A stretch of DNA of 64,000 nt from Planococcus donghaensis (GTDB taxonomy: Bacteria; Bacillota; Bacilli; Bacillales_A; Planococcaceae), in assembly GCF_001687665.2 (NCBI RefSeq), contig NZ_CP016543.2, positions 2,542,001 to 2,606,000 of the forward strand. The letters are read 5' to 3'. The notes under the pieces were generated by a model. That model was not told where the DNA came from. It made no database searches and saw only the letters and a list, made by a program, of their open reading frames with translations. The translations under genes and the position numbers were made by a program. This document shows, piece by piece, positions 52,314 through 61,449 of this stretch; position 1 is the first letter of the stretch, and every line of letters begins with the position of its first letter.

Positions 52314-54485
52314 TTATTTTGTTGTGTGTGGTGCAGTGAGTGAAGCAATTTTTGCAGTTTCTTCTCTTGTAATCTTCATAGACGGCATGAATTTACCGTT
52401 GTAACCTTGTACGATTCCAAGATTGTGCAAGATGGTGATTGCTTCTTTTGTTTCAGGTGTGTGCTGACCGTAATCAGAATACGGCGCTAACTGGTCTACT
52501 TTGTAATCCCCGTTTACTTTTTCGTAAACGCGGCTGAACATCAATGCGAAATGTGCACGCGAGATTTTTTCACGCGGATTAAATTTCGTAGCTGATTTAC
52601 CTGTAATGTAGCCTTCTGCGAATACCGCGTTAATTTCTTGTTGACGCGCTAGTGGCAGATCCGAAATATCCGTGAATGGTGATTTTGGTGCAGTTTCTGG
52701 GTTTAGCTTCATCATACGTGAAATGATGGTTGCCGCTTCCCAACGTGTCAAATCAGTTTTCGGTGTGAATTTAGTATCGCTTGTGCCATTCATGATTCCT
52801 CTATGGTACACATCTGTAATATATGTGTATGACCATCTGTCTTTCATGATATCTGTTAACGGTGTTTTAGGGTTGATGCGGTTTTCTAGCATTGGTTTTA
52901 CTTTCCCTAACGATTTTGCGTGATCGATGAACATTTGGAAATCGATGTTTCCTGGTTCACTTACGCGGCCGTCGTTATACGCTTTTGCAAATACTTCGTA
53001 ACCGTCTCCGCCTTTAGCCGTAAATGTGTTTGTAGCTACTTTGTATGTTTTGCTCGGATCAAGCGCTGTGCGAACATCTCCATTTTTCACGAAGACTTCT
53101 GTTACGCGTGAGCCAGCTGGTTGTGTCGGATCAAATGATACTTCTAGTCCTGCTACGTGCAAGAACCCACCATTTTCTTCTGGGAACTGACGAACGCTGT
53201 GTTCAAGTGCTGTTTTTAGTTCTGCACCTGTCAAGCTCATAATTGCCAATGCATTACCAAACGGCATTGTCGTTAATACTTCACCTACTGTAATGTCGCC
53301 TACATTGATCGATGCACGGATTCCGCCACCATTTTGTAAAGCAATTACTGTATCCGCATCGATTTTTTTAGCTGCAGCTAACATTCCATCGGTAATCAAG
53401 TTTCCTAGGTTTGTTTCAGCTGTACGTACGCCACCTGCATTACGTCCTCCGTTAAGGAAAACTTCAGCTGTTGCGCCTGTCGATTGATTTTTTACTTCTT
53501 TGATTTTGTCTGAGTATTTTACAAGAGCTTCAGCTGCTTCTGGATCTGCAGTGACACCTTCTGCACCCACTTCATGCAATTTACCTGTTTGCGAAGTAAT
53601 TACACCATCTTCATCAAACGTTAAATCTAATTGACCAAGGAATTTATTGTATTCATTGGCTTGAACGATAACGGTTGGCTCTGCGTTACCTGTGAAGAAG
53701 AAAGGTTCGCTTAGTTTTTTGTGTGTATGTCCGCCCACAATTACGTCGATTCCTTCAACCGCTGCTGCTAGCAATTGATCGTTGTCGTATTCAGTTGAAT
53801 CATCAAACCCTAAATGCGTCACAGCGATAATTTTATTAATGCCTTCTGCTTCAAATGCTGCTACAGCTTCTTCTGCTGCTGCGATATAGTCTGAGAATGT
53901 AATGTCTCCTGGGCTTGAAATCGACGTCGTTTCTTCAGTTGTTAAACCGAAAATCCCAATTTCTTCTCCGTCAACTTCTTTAATAATCCCGCTATAAATT
54001 TCACCGTTATTGTAATCTGCTGTGTACGTTTCATTTTGAAGATCAGCCATATTTGCATCACCGGAAAAATCAGTGTTTGCGGCTACAAGCGGAAATTCTG
54101 CTCCTTCGACAAATGCCTTAAGTGCAGCGTGTCCGTCTTCGCTTCCTCCTAAATCAAATTCGTGGTTCCCGAATGTCATGGCGTCATATTTCATCATATT
54201 CATGAATTCTAAATCTGCTTGCCCTTTAAACTCATTAAAGTAAAGCGTTCCGGAAAATACGTCTCCTCCATCAAGCAAAAGATTGTTTGGTTTTTCAGCG
54301 CGAATTTGCTTCACGAGTGATACACGGTTTGCTACTTTGTCCAAGTTGCCATGCGTGTCATTCGTGTGCATAATCGTTAGCTCAAAATCCCCTGTTGCTG
54401 CTTCTGTCGTGGTGGGTGACTGAATACCTACTACACTTGTAGTCAAAGCAATTGCAACTGCTGATTTAAACATTTTCCCCTTCAT
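52314..54485 (-). CDS. SLH-anchored 5'-nucleotidase/2',3'-cyclic phosphodiesterase family protein
   Basis: The 723-residue protein has a signal peptide (about 1-30) and a metallophosphatase domain with Asp43 and His45 (TNDTHGN), Asp75 (DGGDVFSG) and Asn107-His108 (GNHEFD). A 5'-nucleotidase C-terminal domain follows (NGGGIRASI, FTAKGGDGYEVF). Three SLH domains end the chain (TDIMKDRWSYTYI, FTDISDLPLARQQEI, YSDYGQHTPETKE). It would hydrolyse extracellular nucleotides to recover nucleoside and phosphate while held on the wall. AGAGGATGG precedes the ATG. Confidence 0.93.
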   Translation of the reverse strand: MKGKMFKSAVAIALTTSVVGIQSPTTTEAATGDFELTIMHTNDTHGNLDKVANRVSLVKQIRAEKPNNLLLDGGDVFSGTLYFNEFKGQADLEFMNMMKYDAMTFGNHEFDLGGSEDGHAALKAFVEGAEFPLVAANTDFSGDANMADLQNETYTADYNNGEIYSGIIKEVDGEEIGIFGLTTEETTSISSPGDITFSDYIAAAEEAVAAFEAEGINKIIAVTHLGFDDSTEYDNDQLLAAAVEGIDVIVGGHTHKKLSEPFFFTGNAEPTVIVQANEYNKFLGQLDLTFDEDGVITSQTGKLHEVGAEGVTADPEAAEALVKYSDKIKEVKNQSTGATAEVFLNGGRNAGGVRTAETNLGNLITDGMLAAAKKIDADTVIALQNGGGIRASINVGDITVGEVLTTMPFGNALAIMSLTGAELKTALEHSVRQFPEENGGFLHVAGLEVSFDPTQPAGSRVTEVFVKNGDVRTALDPSKTYKVATNTFTAKGGDGYEVFAKAYNDGRVSEPGNIDFQMFIDHAKSLGKVKPMLENRINPKTPLTDIMKDRWSYTYITDVYHRGIMNGTSDTKFTPKTDLTRWEAATIISRMMKLNPETAPKSPFTDISDLPLARQQEINAVFAEGYITGKSATKFNPREKISRAHFALMFSRVYEKVNGDYKVDQLAPYSDYGQHTPETKEAITILHNLGIVQGYNGKFMPSMKITREETAKIASLTAPHTTK

Positions 54486-54791
54486 TCGACACCATCCTCT
54501 GATTTTTTTGAACTATCCGCTCAAACCTTGCGTGGATATTGTGTCCTAGATAAATTCACATAACAAAAATAGGAAAAACATCCAATTCCCGAGCGAAATC
54601 ATTCATTTTCAGTGTAGCATGATGAAATTTATTCAACAATAGCATTATTCTAACTTCTTTGATTTCCATATATTTTCTTTACGATCTTTACAAAACCTTA
54701 ATGTGCCTTAACGCATATAGCATGCTTAAATAGGGTAATATAAAATTGACCTTTTAAAAATAAATTATTGCCAAGAAAGCGCGGTACCGAT
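54486..54791. other. Divergent promoter region, about 300 bp
   Basis: It separates the minus-strand nucleotidase gene from the plus-strand acyltransferase gene. No repeat or hairpin stands out. TATTTTCTTTACG- and AATATAAAATTGACC-like stretches are AT-rich but no promoter can be assigned firmly. Confidence 0.45.
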
Positions 54792-55919
54792 ATGAAACCA
54801 TTAGCAAGAAAGCACCTGGATGAAGTTCAATATGCACGGGTTATTGCACTGTTAGGAGTATTCGCCGTTCATTCGTCTTCTACTGGTGTAGTTAGCAGCG
54901 ATCCGGAATCTTTTTCTTTTCTCATTTATAATTTTTTTAATATTGCTGGGAAATTTGGAACTCCTGTATTTTTCTTTTTGAGCAGCTTTGTTTTGTTTTA
55001 TACGTATTATCCACGAAAATTAACGGTTGGCTTATTCGGTAAATTTTATAAGAAACGGTTATTGTATATTTTGGTTCCTTATGTGGTTTTTTCTGCTTTT
55101 TATTTTCTTTTTAAAGCTTACTTTTATCAAATTTACACAGATCCAGTTCAAATGTGGCATGAATTTCTGATTGATATAGCAACTGGTAAAGCGCATAGCC
55201 ATTTGTATTTCGTCTTTGTCAGTGTTCAATTTTACTTGATGTTTCCAATAATCCTCTACTTGTTCCAACGTTTTTCTGTTATTCGAAAATATGCGATTTT
55301 GATTGGTTTTATCATTCAATGGGCATGGGTCCTGATAAATGCATTTTATCTTCAAGTACCTGCTAAGGGATCGGTTGCTTTGTCGTATTTTCTGTTTTAC
55401 TTTTTCGGAGCATTTCTTGGAGTCTATTATGAAAAAGTGGCCGCTTGGATTGGCAATTGGCGTAAAGTGTGGCCTTTTATCGTGTTGATTGTAGCGGGTT
55501 ATTTGTACATGATGTATTTTTATGTGAACATCTATTATGAAATTCGAACAAATCAATGGACTGGCAGTACCCGCACTGTGGAATTTGCTTGGAGTACACA
55601 TGCTTTCTTTGCAGCTGCGTTAATTTTCATCGTTGCTCATTTTATGGAATTTTGGAAGTCATCTCGTCTGAAGAAAGTGGTTATAGAAATCGGTGCTGTT
55701 TCTTTTGGCATGTACTTGATTCACCCCTTCTTCTTAATGACTTTGGAAAGAGTTATAACGGGTGGTACGCCGCTTATTTTCCATTCTTGGCAGCTAATGA
55801 TACTTTTCATCACGTTTTTCAGCAGTTGGTTGATCGTTCGCTTGTTTTATGACTTTGTCCCATCAAGCTGGATTTTCTTTGGACAAGGCAATCGCGTGTG
55901 GAATAAACCCAAACTATAA
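54792..55919 (+). CDS. Acyltransferase family 3 membrane protein
   Basis: The ATG at 54792 gives 375 residues. A TTG at 54768 in the same frame is an alternative, and neither start has a strong ribosome site. There are about ten membrane helices. YARVIALLGVFAVHSSS holds the conserved arginine and histidine of the family, and GTPVFFFLSSFVLFYTYYP and HLYFVFVSVQFYLMFP follow. It probably acylates a surface glycan. It is convergent with the SCWP operon and shares a terminator with it. The family also includes the acyltransferase at 26-27 kb. Confidence 0.88.
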   Translation: MKPLARKHLDEVQYARVIALLGVFAVHSSSTGVVSSDPESFSFLIYNFFNIAGKFGTPVFFFLSSFVLFYTYYPRKLTVGLFGKFYKKRLLYILVPYVVFSAFYFLFKAYFYQIYTDPVQMWHEFLIDIATGKAHSHLYFVFVSVQFYLMFPIILYLFQRFSVIRKYAILIGFIIQWAWVLINAFYLQVPAKGSVALSYFLFYFFGAFLGVYYEKVAAWIGNWRKVWPFIVLIVAGYLYMMYFYVNIYYEIRTNQWTGSTRTVEFAWSTHAFFAAALIFIVAHFMEFWKSSRLKKVVIEIGAVSFGMYLIHPFFLMTLERVITGGTPLIFHSWQLMILFITFFSSWLIVRLFYDFVPSSWIFFGQGNRVWNKPKL

Positions 55920-55966
55920 AAATAGGCTTTCCAAAAGGTTAAGTTCCTTTTGGAAAGCCTATTTTT
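55919..55966. terminator. Bidirectional terminator between convergent genes
   Basis: AAAAATAGGCTTTCCAAAAGG and its reverse complement form a stem of about 21 bp around TTAAGTT, with T runs in both directions. Confidence 0.95.
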
Positions 55967-55975
55967 ACTAGTAGT

Positions 55976-57079
55976 TTAACTTTGTGATAAGGTTGCCGCA
56001 GCTGATAATTTAATCGAATCAATGACTGCATGTGCTGTGTCGTTTGCACGTATTTGAAGAGGCTTGACTTCTTTTCTTACTTTTTCAAGCTCATCCGGAT
56101 AATTTGAAAGAATCTTTTCTATGGCTTGCACTAAGCCGGTCGCGTTCCAATCTTTTGACTCAACATGACCAAGAACCGGCTGATTGACAATACCCGCAAA
56201 CGAATCGATTTTCGGATCGTAAGACAACGCGACAAATGGCGTATATCCAACAGCCGCAAAAATTAGTGCATGCAAACGCATGCCAAACAGCACGTCTGAT
56301 TCTTTAATGATGGCCATTTTTTCTTGAATGGTGCTATCGTGTGGCGCGATATGTGCACTGTTTTCCATCATTTCAGCTACTTTTTGAGACGTTTTGAAAT
56401 CTTGCTTTCCGTGCATGGGAACAAAGACGATTTCTCTTCCTTTCGCAGCGAGTTGATCGAGCCCTCGTGCAATTTCTTGAAAAGCAAATTCATCATTCTC
56501 CCAATCACGAACCGAGACCGTTATGATTTTCCCTTGAAAAGCTTGCTGAGAAAGCCAGCTACTCTGAAAACTTCTCGCATCAATTCCCATCACTGGATCT
56601 GGGACTAACTGAATCGGTCGGGTAATGCCTATCTTCTTCAACAATTGTTCAGATTGTTGATCCCGGACCGTCAATATCTCTACTGAATTCAAGACATGCT
56701 TGACGATCATTTGATTGATCTTACTGTCGATAGGACCCATTCCTTGTGCGTAAACGAATACAGGCTTTTTCAATTGCTGAGCAATTTTCATAACGCCGGC
56801 ATAGTAAGGAATACTTTTGCGCCCGGTTTTATCTTGCAGAAGACTGCCGCCGCCACTGATCAATCCATCTGAAGACTTGATCGCCGCGCGAACTTCTTTC
56901 AAACTCCAACGGTTCACTGCAAGAACGCGATACGTTTCGGCTGTTTTTTCTGGCTTATTGGATAACACAACAATCTCGATATTAGGATGGTACTCTTTTA
57001 ACGAATGGATAATGGCGTAGAGAATTGCTTCATCTCCCACGTTGTCAAAACCATAATATCCAGATAAAACAACTCTCAC
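55976..57079 (-). CDS. csaB: Polysaccharide pyruvyl transferase CsaB
   Basis: CsaB adds a pyruvyl ketal to ManNAc of the wall polymer, the modification that SLH domains recognise. The start is GTG at 57079, with GAGGTGG upstream, overlapping the preceding stop by GTGA. The 367-residue product begins VVLSGYYGFDNVGDEAILYA after the first residues. LISGGGSLLQDKTGRKS is the conserved glycine-rich segment and FGMRLHALIFAAVG lies in the C-terminal domain. Operon order tagA, MOP flippase, DUF5693, csaB agrees with an SCWP-making locus. SLH proteins in this window depend on such an enzyme. Confidence 0.93.
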   Translation of the reverse strand: MRVVLSGYYGFDNVGDEAILYAIIHSLKEYHPNIEIVVLSNKPEKTAETYRVLAVNRWSLKEVRAAIKSSDGLISGGGSLLQDKTGRKSIPYYAGVMKIAQQLKKPVFVYAQGMGPIDSKINQMIVKHVLNSVEILTVRDQQSEQLLKKIGITRPIQLVPDPVMGIDARSFQSSWLSQQAFQGKIITVSVRDWENDEFAFQEIARGLDQLAAKGREIVFVPMHGKQDFKTSQKVAEMMENSAHIAPHDSTIQEKMAIIKESDVLFGMRLHALIFAAVGYTPFVALSYDPKIDSFAGIVNQPVLGHVESKDWNATGLVQAIEKILSNYPDELEKVRKEVKPLQIRANDTAHAVIDSIKLSAAATLSQS

Positions 57080-58989
57080 GCTTGCCACCTCACTCTTATA
57101 ATTGTCACTATTTTTTTCCACACATTTTCATATAGCCAAACCAACACAAGTCCGATTATAAATCCGAACACTATACTATAACCACTTCTAAGTAATGAAA
57201 TCAATAGTGGTATATGAAGATGAGTAAATGTATTCACTAACGATAAGAAGCCTATAACTCCTGGAATGAGCAAGAAGTAATACCCTTTTGGATATGATTT
57301 GGCTATGTGAAGCGCCAAGACAAAGAATGGGAATCCAATAAGAAACTCTTTTGTTCTCGGTCTGACGTATAAAATTTGTTCTAATAATGCACGAATTTGA
57401 AGTTCAATTTCTGGAGCCTGTCCCTCGTTACCGGTCCGACTAAAATAGTATAAAGCGATGATACTAACTATCGCAACAACTATAATATGCCAATAAATGA
57501 CACTAGCTTTTAATATAGACTCAATTAGAGTACGCCAATAACCCACCTCGGTTTTTGATAGTAAGTTAATATTCATCCAAATTGCATAAGCTGCAACAAA
57601 AATAATTGGTACGATATAAATTAATGATACCCCTCTAAACAAATCTATTCCAAGTATATATTGATTGCCGCTTAACAAAACGACAATCAACCAAATACCA
57701 ATCGCAGATATACCGACTGCTTTTGCATAAGATTTTACCAAATAGCCTTTTTTCTCTGGCTCTTTTTTCAATAATACCGCCCAGATAGGCGCTGCAAGAG
57801 CAACAGCTAATGCTAGTGCTTTTAAAATAATGCTTTGTTGAAGAACCAAATACAACAGAGCAAGCAAGGCAACTCCGCTTAACGCCAAGAGCGTTAGTTT
57901 TTTGTTTTGGAAGATTGATTGAGCTACTAATGTCAAAAACGCTATTACACCAAGCAATGCCATCGCGGTTTGCCATAATGGAACGCTATAAGCTTCAAAT
58001 GTCCGTGAATCTCCACGCGCAAAGCTCGCTGGCAAATCTAGGTCTATTTCTGCTTGTAAGTTTTGCAATACCGGCAATGCTTGTTCGTATTTCTTCTGAT
58101 CTAAGTTTAGAAAAAACGCACGCAAATTACGCTCTTTTGCAGCGCGCACAACTTTTTGTGCGCTTTCTGTAATATTGTCTTCTGTAACACCAAGACTGTG
58201 AAGGCGTACGAGATTTAAATCATTCAAATAGGCCAGTTGATTGAGTCCATCTAAAGGATTAAATTCAATGCTTATTAACTCATAGCCAGCTGAATTTATT
58301 TGTTCGCCAAATTTTTTCAACCCAACTGGATCCGAAGAAAACGGAACTTCTTTACCACTGAATAATACTTTGTCGACACCATCTTGCTTTATAGCGAGTA
58401 AATCGTCTTTTACTCGTTCAAGTTGAGCTTCCTCAGTATAATTGCCGATCCGCGGAATTACCATCATCTCAGTATCTAAAACAGCTTTAATCACTTCTCG
58501 ATCATAAGAGATCGGAGTTGACAGGATTGTATCGGCACTCCCCGGAATAAACAAATATTCATCGTCATTTAAGGTAAAGGTATGTTGTTCTTCAAAATAG
58601 CCTTCTATAACTTTTTCAAAATCATACGAATCGTTTGAATGAATAAATAAACCAGGCTTGGTAAAAGGTTCTTCTAATCGATCTTGTTGCGTCAGCAGAA
58701 GATATTCCTGCATACGAGAAGAACTTACTGCTGTAATCAGTCTTTTTCGTTCAAGAGAACTGACCGTATCTGGTTCTAAGCTGATACTTTGAACACCTGC
58801 GTTTTTAAAGTCCGCTAAAATTTCATCAAATGTAAGCTCTGGATCTTCAATCATCCAATTTGATGTGGTTTTATATGGAACGATGGTTTCGATGCTTTTA
58901 TTTGCTTCTTCTATTTGTAAACGTTGAACAACTGTTGGAATGGTCAATAGCAATGCGGCCAGGAGGATTCCGATTAATACTTTTTTCAC
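57076..58989 (-). CDS. DUF5693 family membrane protein
   Basis: GTG at 58989 follows AAGGGTG at nine bases, preferable to a GTG four codons earlier. The roughly 637-residue protein has one N-terminal membrane helix, an extracytoplasmic region of about 300 residues (TTSNWMIEDPELTFDEILAD, GLFIHSNDSYDFEK), then about ten membrane helices. The family has no known function that I can name. It is coupled to csaB by a 4-base overlap and follows the flippase gene, so a role in polymerising, modifying or transferring SCWP is likely. It could be a Wzy-like polymerase, but no catalytic motif is recognised. Confidence 0.85.
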   Translation of the reverse strand: MKKVLIGILLAALLLTIPTVVQRLQIEEANKSIETIVPYKTTSNWMIEDPELTFDEILADFKNAGVQSISLEPDTVSSLERKRLITAVSSSRMQEYLLLTQQDRLEEPFTKPGLFIHSNDSYDFEKVIEGYFEEQHTFTLNDDEYLFIPGSADTILSTPISYDREVIKAVLDTEMMVIPRIGNYTEEAQLERVKDDLLAIKQDGVDKVLFSGKEVPFSSDPVGLKKFGEQINSAGYELISIEFNPLDGLNQLAYLNDLNLVRLHSLGVTEDNITESAQKVVRAAKERNLRAFFLNLDQKKYEQALPVLQNLQAEIDLDLPASFARGDSRTFEAYSVPLWQTAMALLGVIAFLTLVAQSIFQNKKLTLLALSGVALLALLYLVLQQSIILKALALAVALAAPIWAVLLKKEPEKKGYLVKSYAKAVGISAIGIWLIVVLLSGNQYILGIDLFRGVSLIYIVPIIFVAAYAIWMNINLLSKTEVGYWRTLIESILKASVIYWHIIVVAIVSIIALYYFSRTGNEGQAPEIELQIRALLEQILYVRPRTKEFLIGFPFFVLALHIAKSYPKGYYFLLIPGVIGFLSLVNTFTHLHIPLLISLLRSGYSIVFGFIIGLVLVWLYENVWKKIVTIIRVRWQA

Positions 58990-59037
58990 GTAAGTACACA
59001 CCCTTAACTTTTCTTGGATTGGCCTGGATTGCAGGCG

Positions 59038-60597
59038 CTATTTCTTGGTGATGAATTTGTTGATGACAGGAATGCGTTGCAATACGCTTTGGTCTATCGC
59101 TTTTGTTACTAGCAACAAACTAAAGTAAATCAGTCCGCCAATTGCGACTGCTGCTCCCACATACAATAAAGCTGCCATTCTGGACAACTCTTCAAAATCC
59201 AATAGGTAACTTGGCAGCCAAATAACTACCCCCATGACAAGTGAAGCAAAAACGATGGTACCGGTCTTTTTCGGAAAAAAGCTAAATCCAGTATATTTCC
59301 GGATCGCTACGGCATTAAGTACGAAAAGAATCAAGTAAATAGCTGCGGTCGAAATAGCAGCGCCAACTAATCCGTATAAATTGACTAAGGTCAAATTCAA
59401 AAACAATTTAATCCCTACACCCACAATAATAATCCACGCACCAAGACGCGCTTTGTTGATTCCTTGTAAAACGCCCGTCCCTAGTACAGTTAATGACGTA
59501 AACAACGAACTAAACGACACGATTGCGAGCACTGTACTGCCTTGTAAATCTGTGAACAAGCCTAAATTTATCGGCAACGTCAAAACGACAAGTCCTACTG
59601 CAGCCGGAACGGATAATAAATATGTGAGAAAAAATGTATTGTTGATCAGCTTGGCTGAGCCGATTTTGTCATTTTGTGTTAGTTTTGCAGAAATTGACGG
59701 AATAAGGGGCAAAATAACCGAACTCGCAAAAACCGTTACGATTTGAACAAGCGCCAAGCCTCTTCCGTATATTCCGTAAAGAGAATTGATATCTTCCGTC
59801 GCTTCACCGTGCATCTTTAATGCTGTCGGAATGGTTACGGAATCGATTAAATTCAACAAAGCCATGGTGATGGCACCAATTGCAATGGGAATCGAGATTT
59901 TTAAAATCGTTTTAAAGGTTGAACGAAAATGGACTAATTTAAAAGGCAAACTTTTCGCTACTTTAACCGATGAACGATTGTACAAAATGCGCAAGTAAAC
60001 AAAAGAACCCAACGCACCGATAATTGAACCAATCATAATGCCACCTGCTACTTGTTCATCGCTGTACAGACGCTCTACCATAAAAATAGCGACAAGAAGG
60101 ATCAAGCCAACACGGATAAATTGTTCAATTACTTGCGACACAGCAGTTGGTGTCATATTTTGATGTCCTTGGAAATATCCTCTATACACTGCCATATAAG
60201 GGGCAACGAGTAATGTACACGACACAACGATGAGCGAAAGACGGGTCGTTTGGCCACCTAACACTGCTGCGATTTGATGAGAAAATCCGTAAAGAATAGA
60301 AAAACTGGTTATGCCAAAGAGTAAAGCTAAAATACCCGAAGTGAAAAAGATGTTTTTGACTTGTTGCTCATCCTTTTTCGCACGTGCTTCTGAAATGAGT
60401 TTTGAAATGGCGATGGGAATTCCGGCAACCGACAACGTTAAAGCGACCATATAAACCGGGTAGACGAGTGTGAAAATACCGAGCACTTCATCTCCCGCTA
60501 TATTTTGAAGCGGAATCCGGAACAAACTGCCAAGTATTTTTGATAGCAACGCTGCAATTGATAAGATTAACGTACTTTTAACTAACGTGTTTTTCAT
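59038..60597 (-). CDS. MOP-type polysaccharide flippase (SpoVB/MurJ-like)
   Basis: The 519-residue protein has about 14 membrane helices. STLILSIAALLSKILGSLFR and RIPLQNIAGDEVLGIFTLVY resemble the conserved N-terminus of SpoVB/YtgP-type flippases. It would export lipid-linked wall-polymer precursors or lipid II. It overlaps the tagA stop by ATGA, so the two are translated together. It is less AT-rich and different in sequence from the EPS flippase at 5.3-6.6 kb, in keeping with a separate polymer. Confidence 0.88.
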   Translation of the reverse strand: MKNTLVKSTLILSIAALLSKILGSLFRIPLQNIAGDEVLGIFTLVYPVYMVALTLSVAGIPIAISKLISEARAKKDEQQVKNIFFTSGILALLFGITSFSILYGFSHQIAAVLGGQTTRLSLIVVSCTLLVAPYMAVYRGYFQGHQNMTPTAVSQVIEQFIRVGLILLVAIFMVERLYSDEQVAGGIMIGSIIGALGSFVYLRILYNRSSVKVAKSLPFKLVHFRSTFKTILKISIPIAIGAITMALLNLIDSVTIPTALKMHGEATEDINSLYGIYGRGLALVQIVTVFASSVILPLIPSISAKLTQNDKIGSAKLINNTFFLTYLLSVPAAVGLVVLTLPINLGLFTDLQGSTVLAIVSFSSLFTSLTVLGTGVLQGINKARLGAWIIIVGVGIKLFLNLTLVNLYGLVGAAISTAAIYLILFVLNAVAIRKYTGFSFFPKKTGTIVFASLVMGVVIWLPSYLLDFEELSRMAALLYVGAAVAIGGLIYFSLLLVTKAIDQSVLQRIPVINKFITKK

Positions 60598-61331
60598 CCT
60601 TTACGTAGAGCCTTTCGTCCAATCACAGTCGCTGCGAATTTTGGTAATACGAGCATACGCTTCCACCGAGAAGGTTGTTTTACCAAACGGTAAAACCATT
60701 CAAGGTTCATTTTTTGCCACATTTCGGGTGCGCGTTTGACCGAACCGGAAAAGACATCAAAACTTCCACCAATGCCGATAAACACACCTTTATCAAATTG
60801 ATCGATATTCGCACCAATCCACTGTTCTTGTCTTGGGAATCCAAGTGCTACAAAAACAAAGTCAGGTGCTGTGTTTTTAATTTGTTGCGGTAATTTGTAG
60901 TCGTTCCAATCAAAAAAACCATTGTGGCTACCCACAACTTTGATGTTGGGATAGTCTTGGTTTGCTTTTTGAACCGTAGCTTGCAACACTTCTTCAGCTG
61001 CACCTAGAAAAAAGACGCTCGAGTGGTTTTTGTTTGCTGTTTCCAGCAAATCCAGCATAATGTCATACCCACTTACACGTTCTGGCAGTGGTTCACCCAC
61101 AATTGCAGCAGCTTTGACGATGCCAATCCCGTCTGCTGTAATGTATGTAGCTTTTGCTAATGTTTGCTTATATGCTTCGTCATTCAACGAATGCATGACG
61201 ATTTCAGGGTTGGCTGTCACTACAAATGCTTTTTCTTGCTTTGCCACATGTGTTTCTAGTGTTGCGATAAAGTCTTTTTGGGTTGTGTGAATAAACGGCA
61301 CTCCCAATATATCAACGAATTTTAAAGTCAT
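60594..61331 (-). CDS. tagA: WecG/TagA/CpsF family ManNAc transferase
   Basis: TagA adds ManNAc to undecaprenyl-PP-GlcNAc to form the wall-polymer linkage or repeat. The 245 residues have the GT26 features TANPEIVMHSL, ITADGIGIVKAA, FFLGAAEEV and FVALGFPRQEQWI. AGAGGAGAT precedes the ATG. It is the first gene of the four-gene SCWP operon. In Paenibacillus alvei, TagA and CsaB act in the same SCWP pathway, which supports this reading. Confidence 0.93.
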   Translation of the reverse strand: MTLKFVDILGVPFIHTTQKDFIATLETHVAKQEKAFVVTANPEIVMHSLNDEAYKQTLAKATYITADGIGIVKAAAIVGEPLPERVSGYDIMLDLLETANKNHSSVFFLGAAEEVLQATVQKANQDYPNIKVVGSHNGFFDWNDYKLPQQIKNTAPDFVFVALGFPRQEQWIGANIDQFDKGVFIGIGGSFDVFSGSVKRAPEMWQKMNLEWFYRLVKQPSRWKRMLVLPKFAATVIGRKALRKG

Positions 61332-61367
61332 TATTAATCTCCTCTTCAGGGCAAAATATCTTAGGCT

Positions 61368-61398
61368 AGTATAACATAAAGAAGAACCCCATGTTCAA
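61368..61398 (-). promoter_or_regulatory. Candidate extended -10 promoter of the SCWP operon
   Basis: On the minus strand TGTTATACT is an extended -10 box (TATACT at 61368-61373), with a weak TTGAAC at 61393-61398. The -35 part lies inside the terminator of the SLH glucosaminidase gene. It is only a candidate. Confidence 0.35.
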
Positions 61399-61428
61399 GC
61401 TATAATGGCTTGAATACGGGGTTCTTCT
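61381..61428 (-). terminator. Terminator between the SLH glucosaminidase gene and tagA
   Basis: GAAGAACCCC-TGTTCAAGC and GCTTGAA-ACGGGGTTCTTC form a long stem with small mismatches. On the minus strand it lies just downstream of the glucosaminidase stop and is followed by TTTATG. Confidence 0.8.
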
Positions 61429-61449
61429 ATTAAAAATTTGTAAATTATA

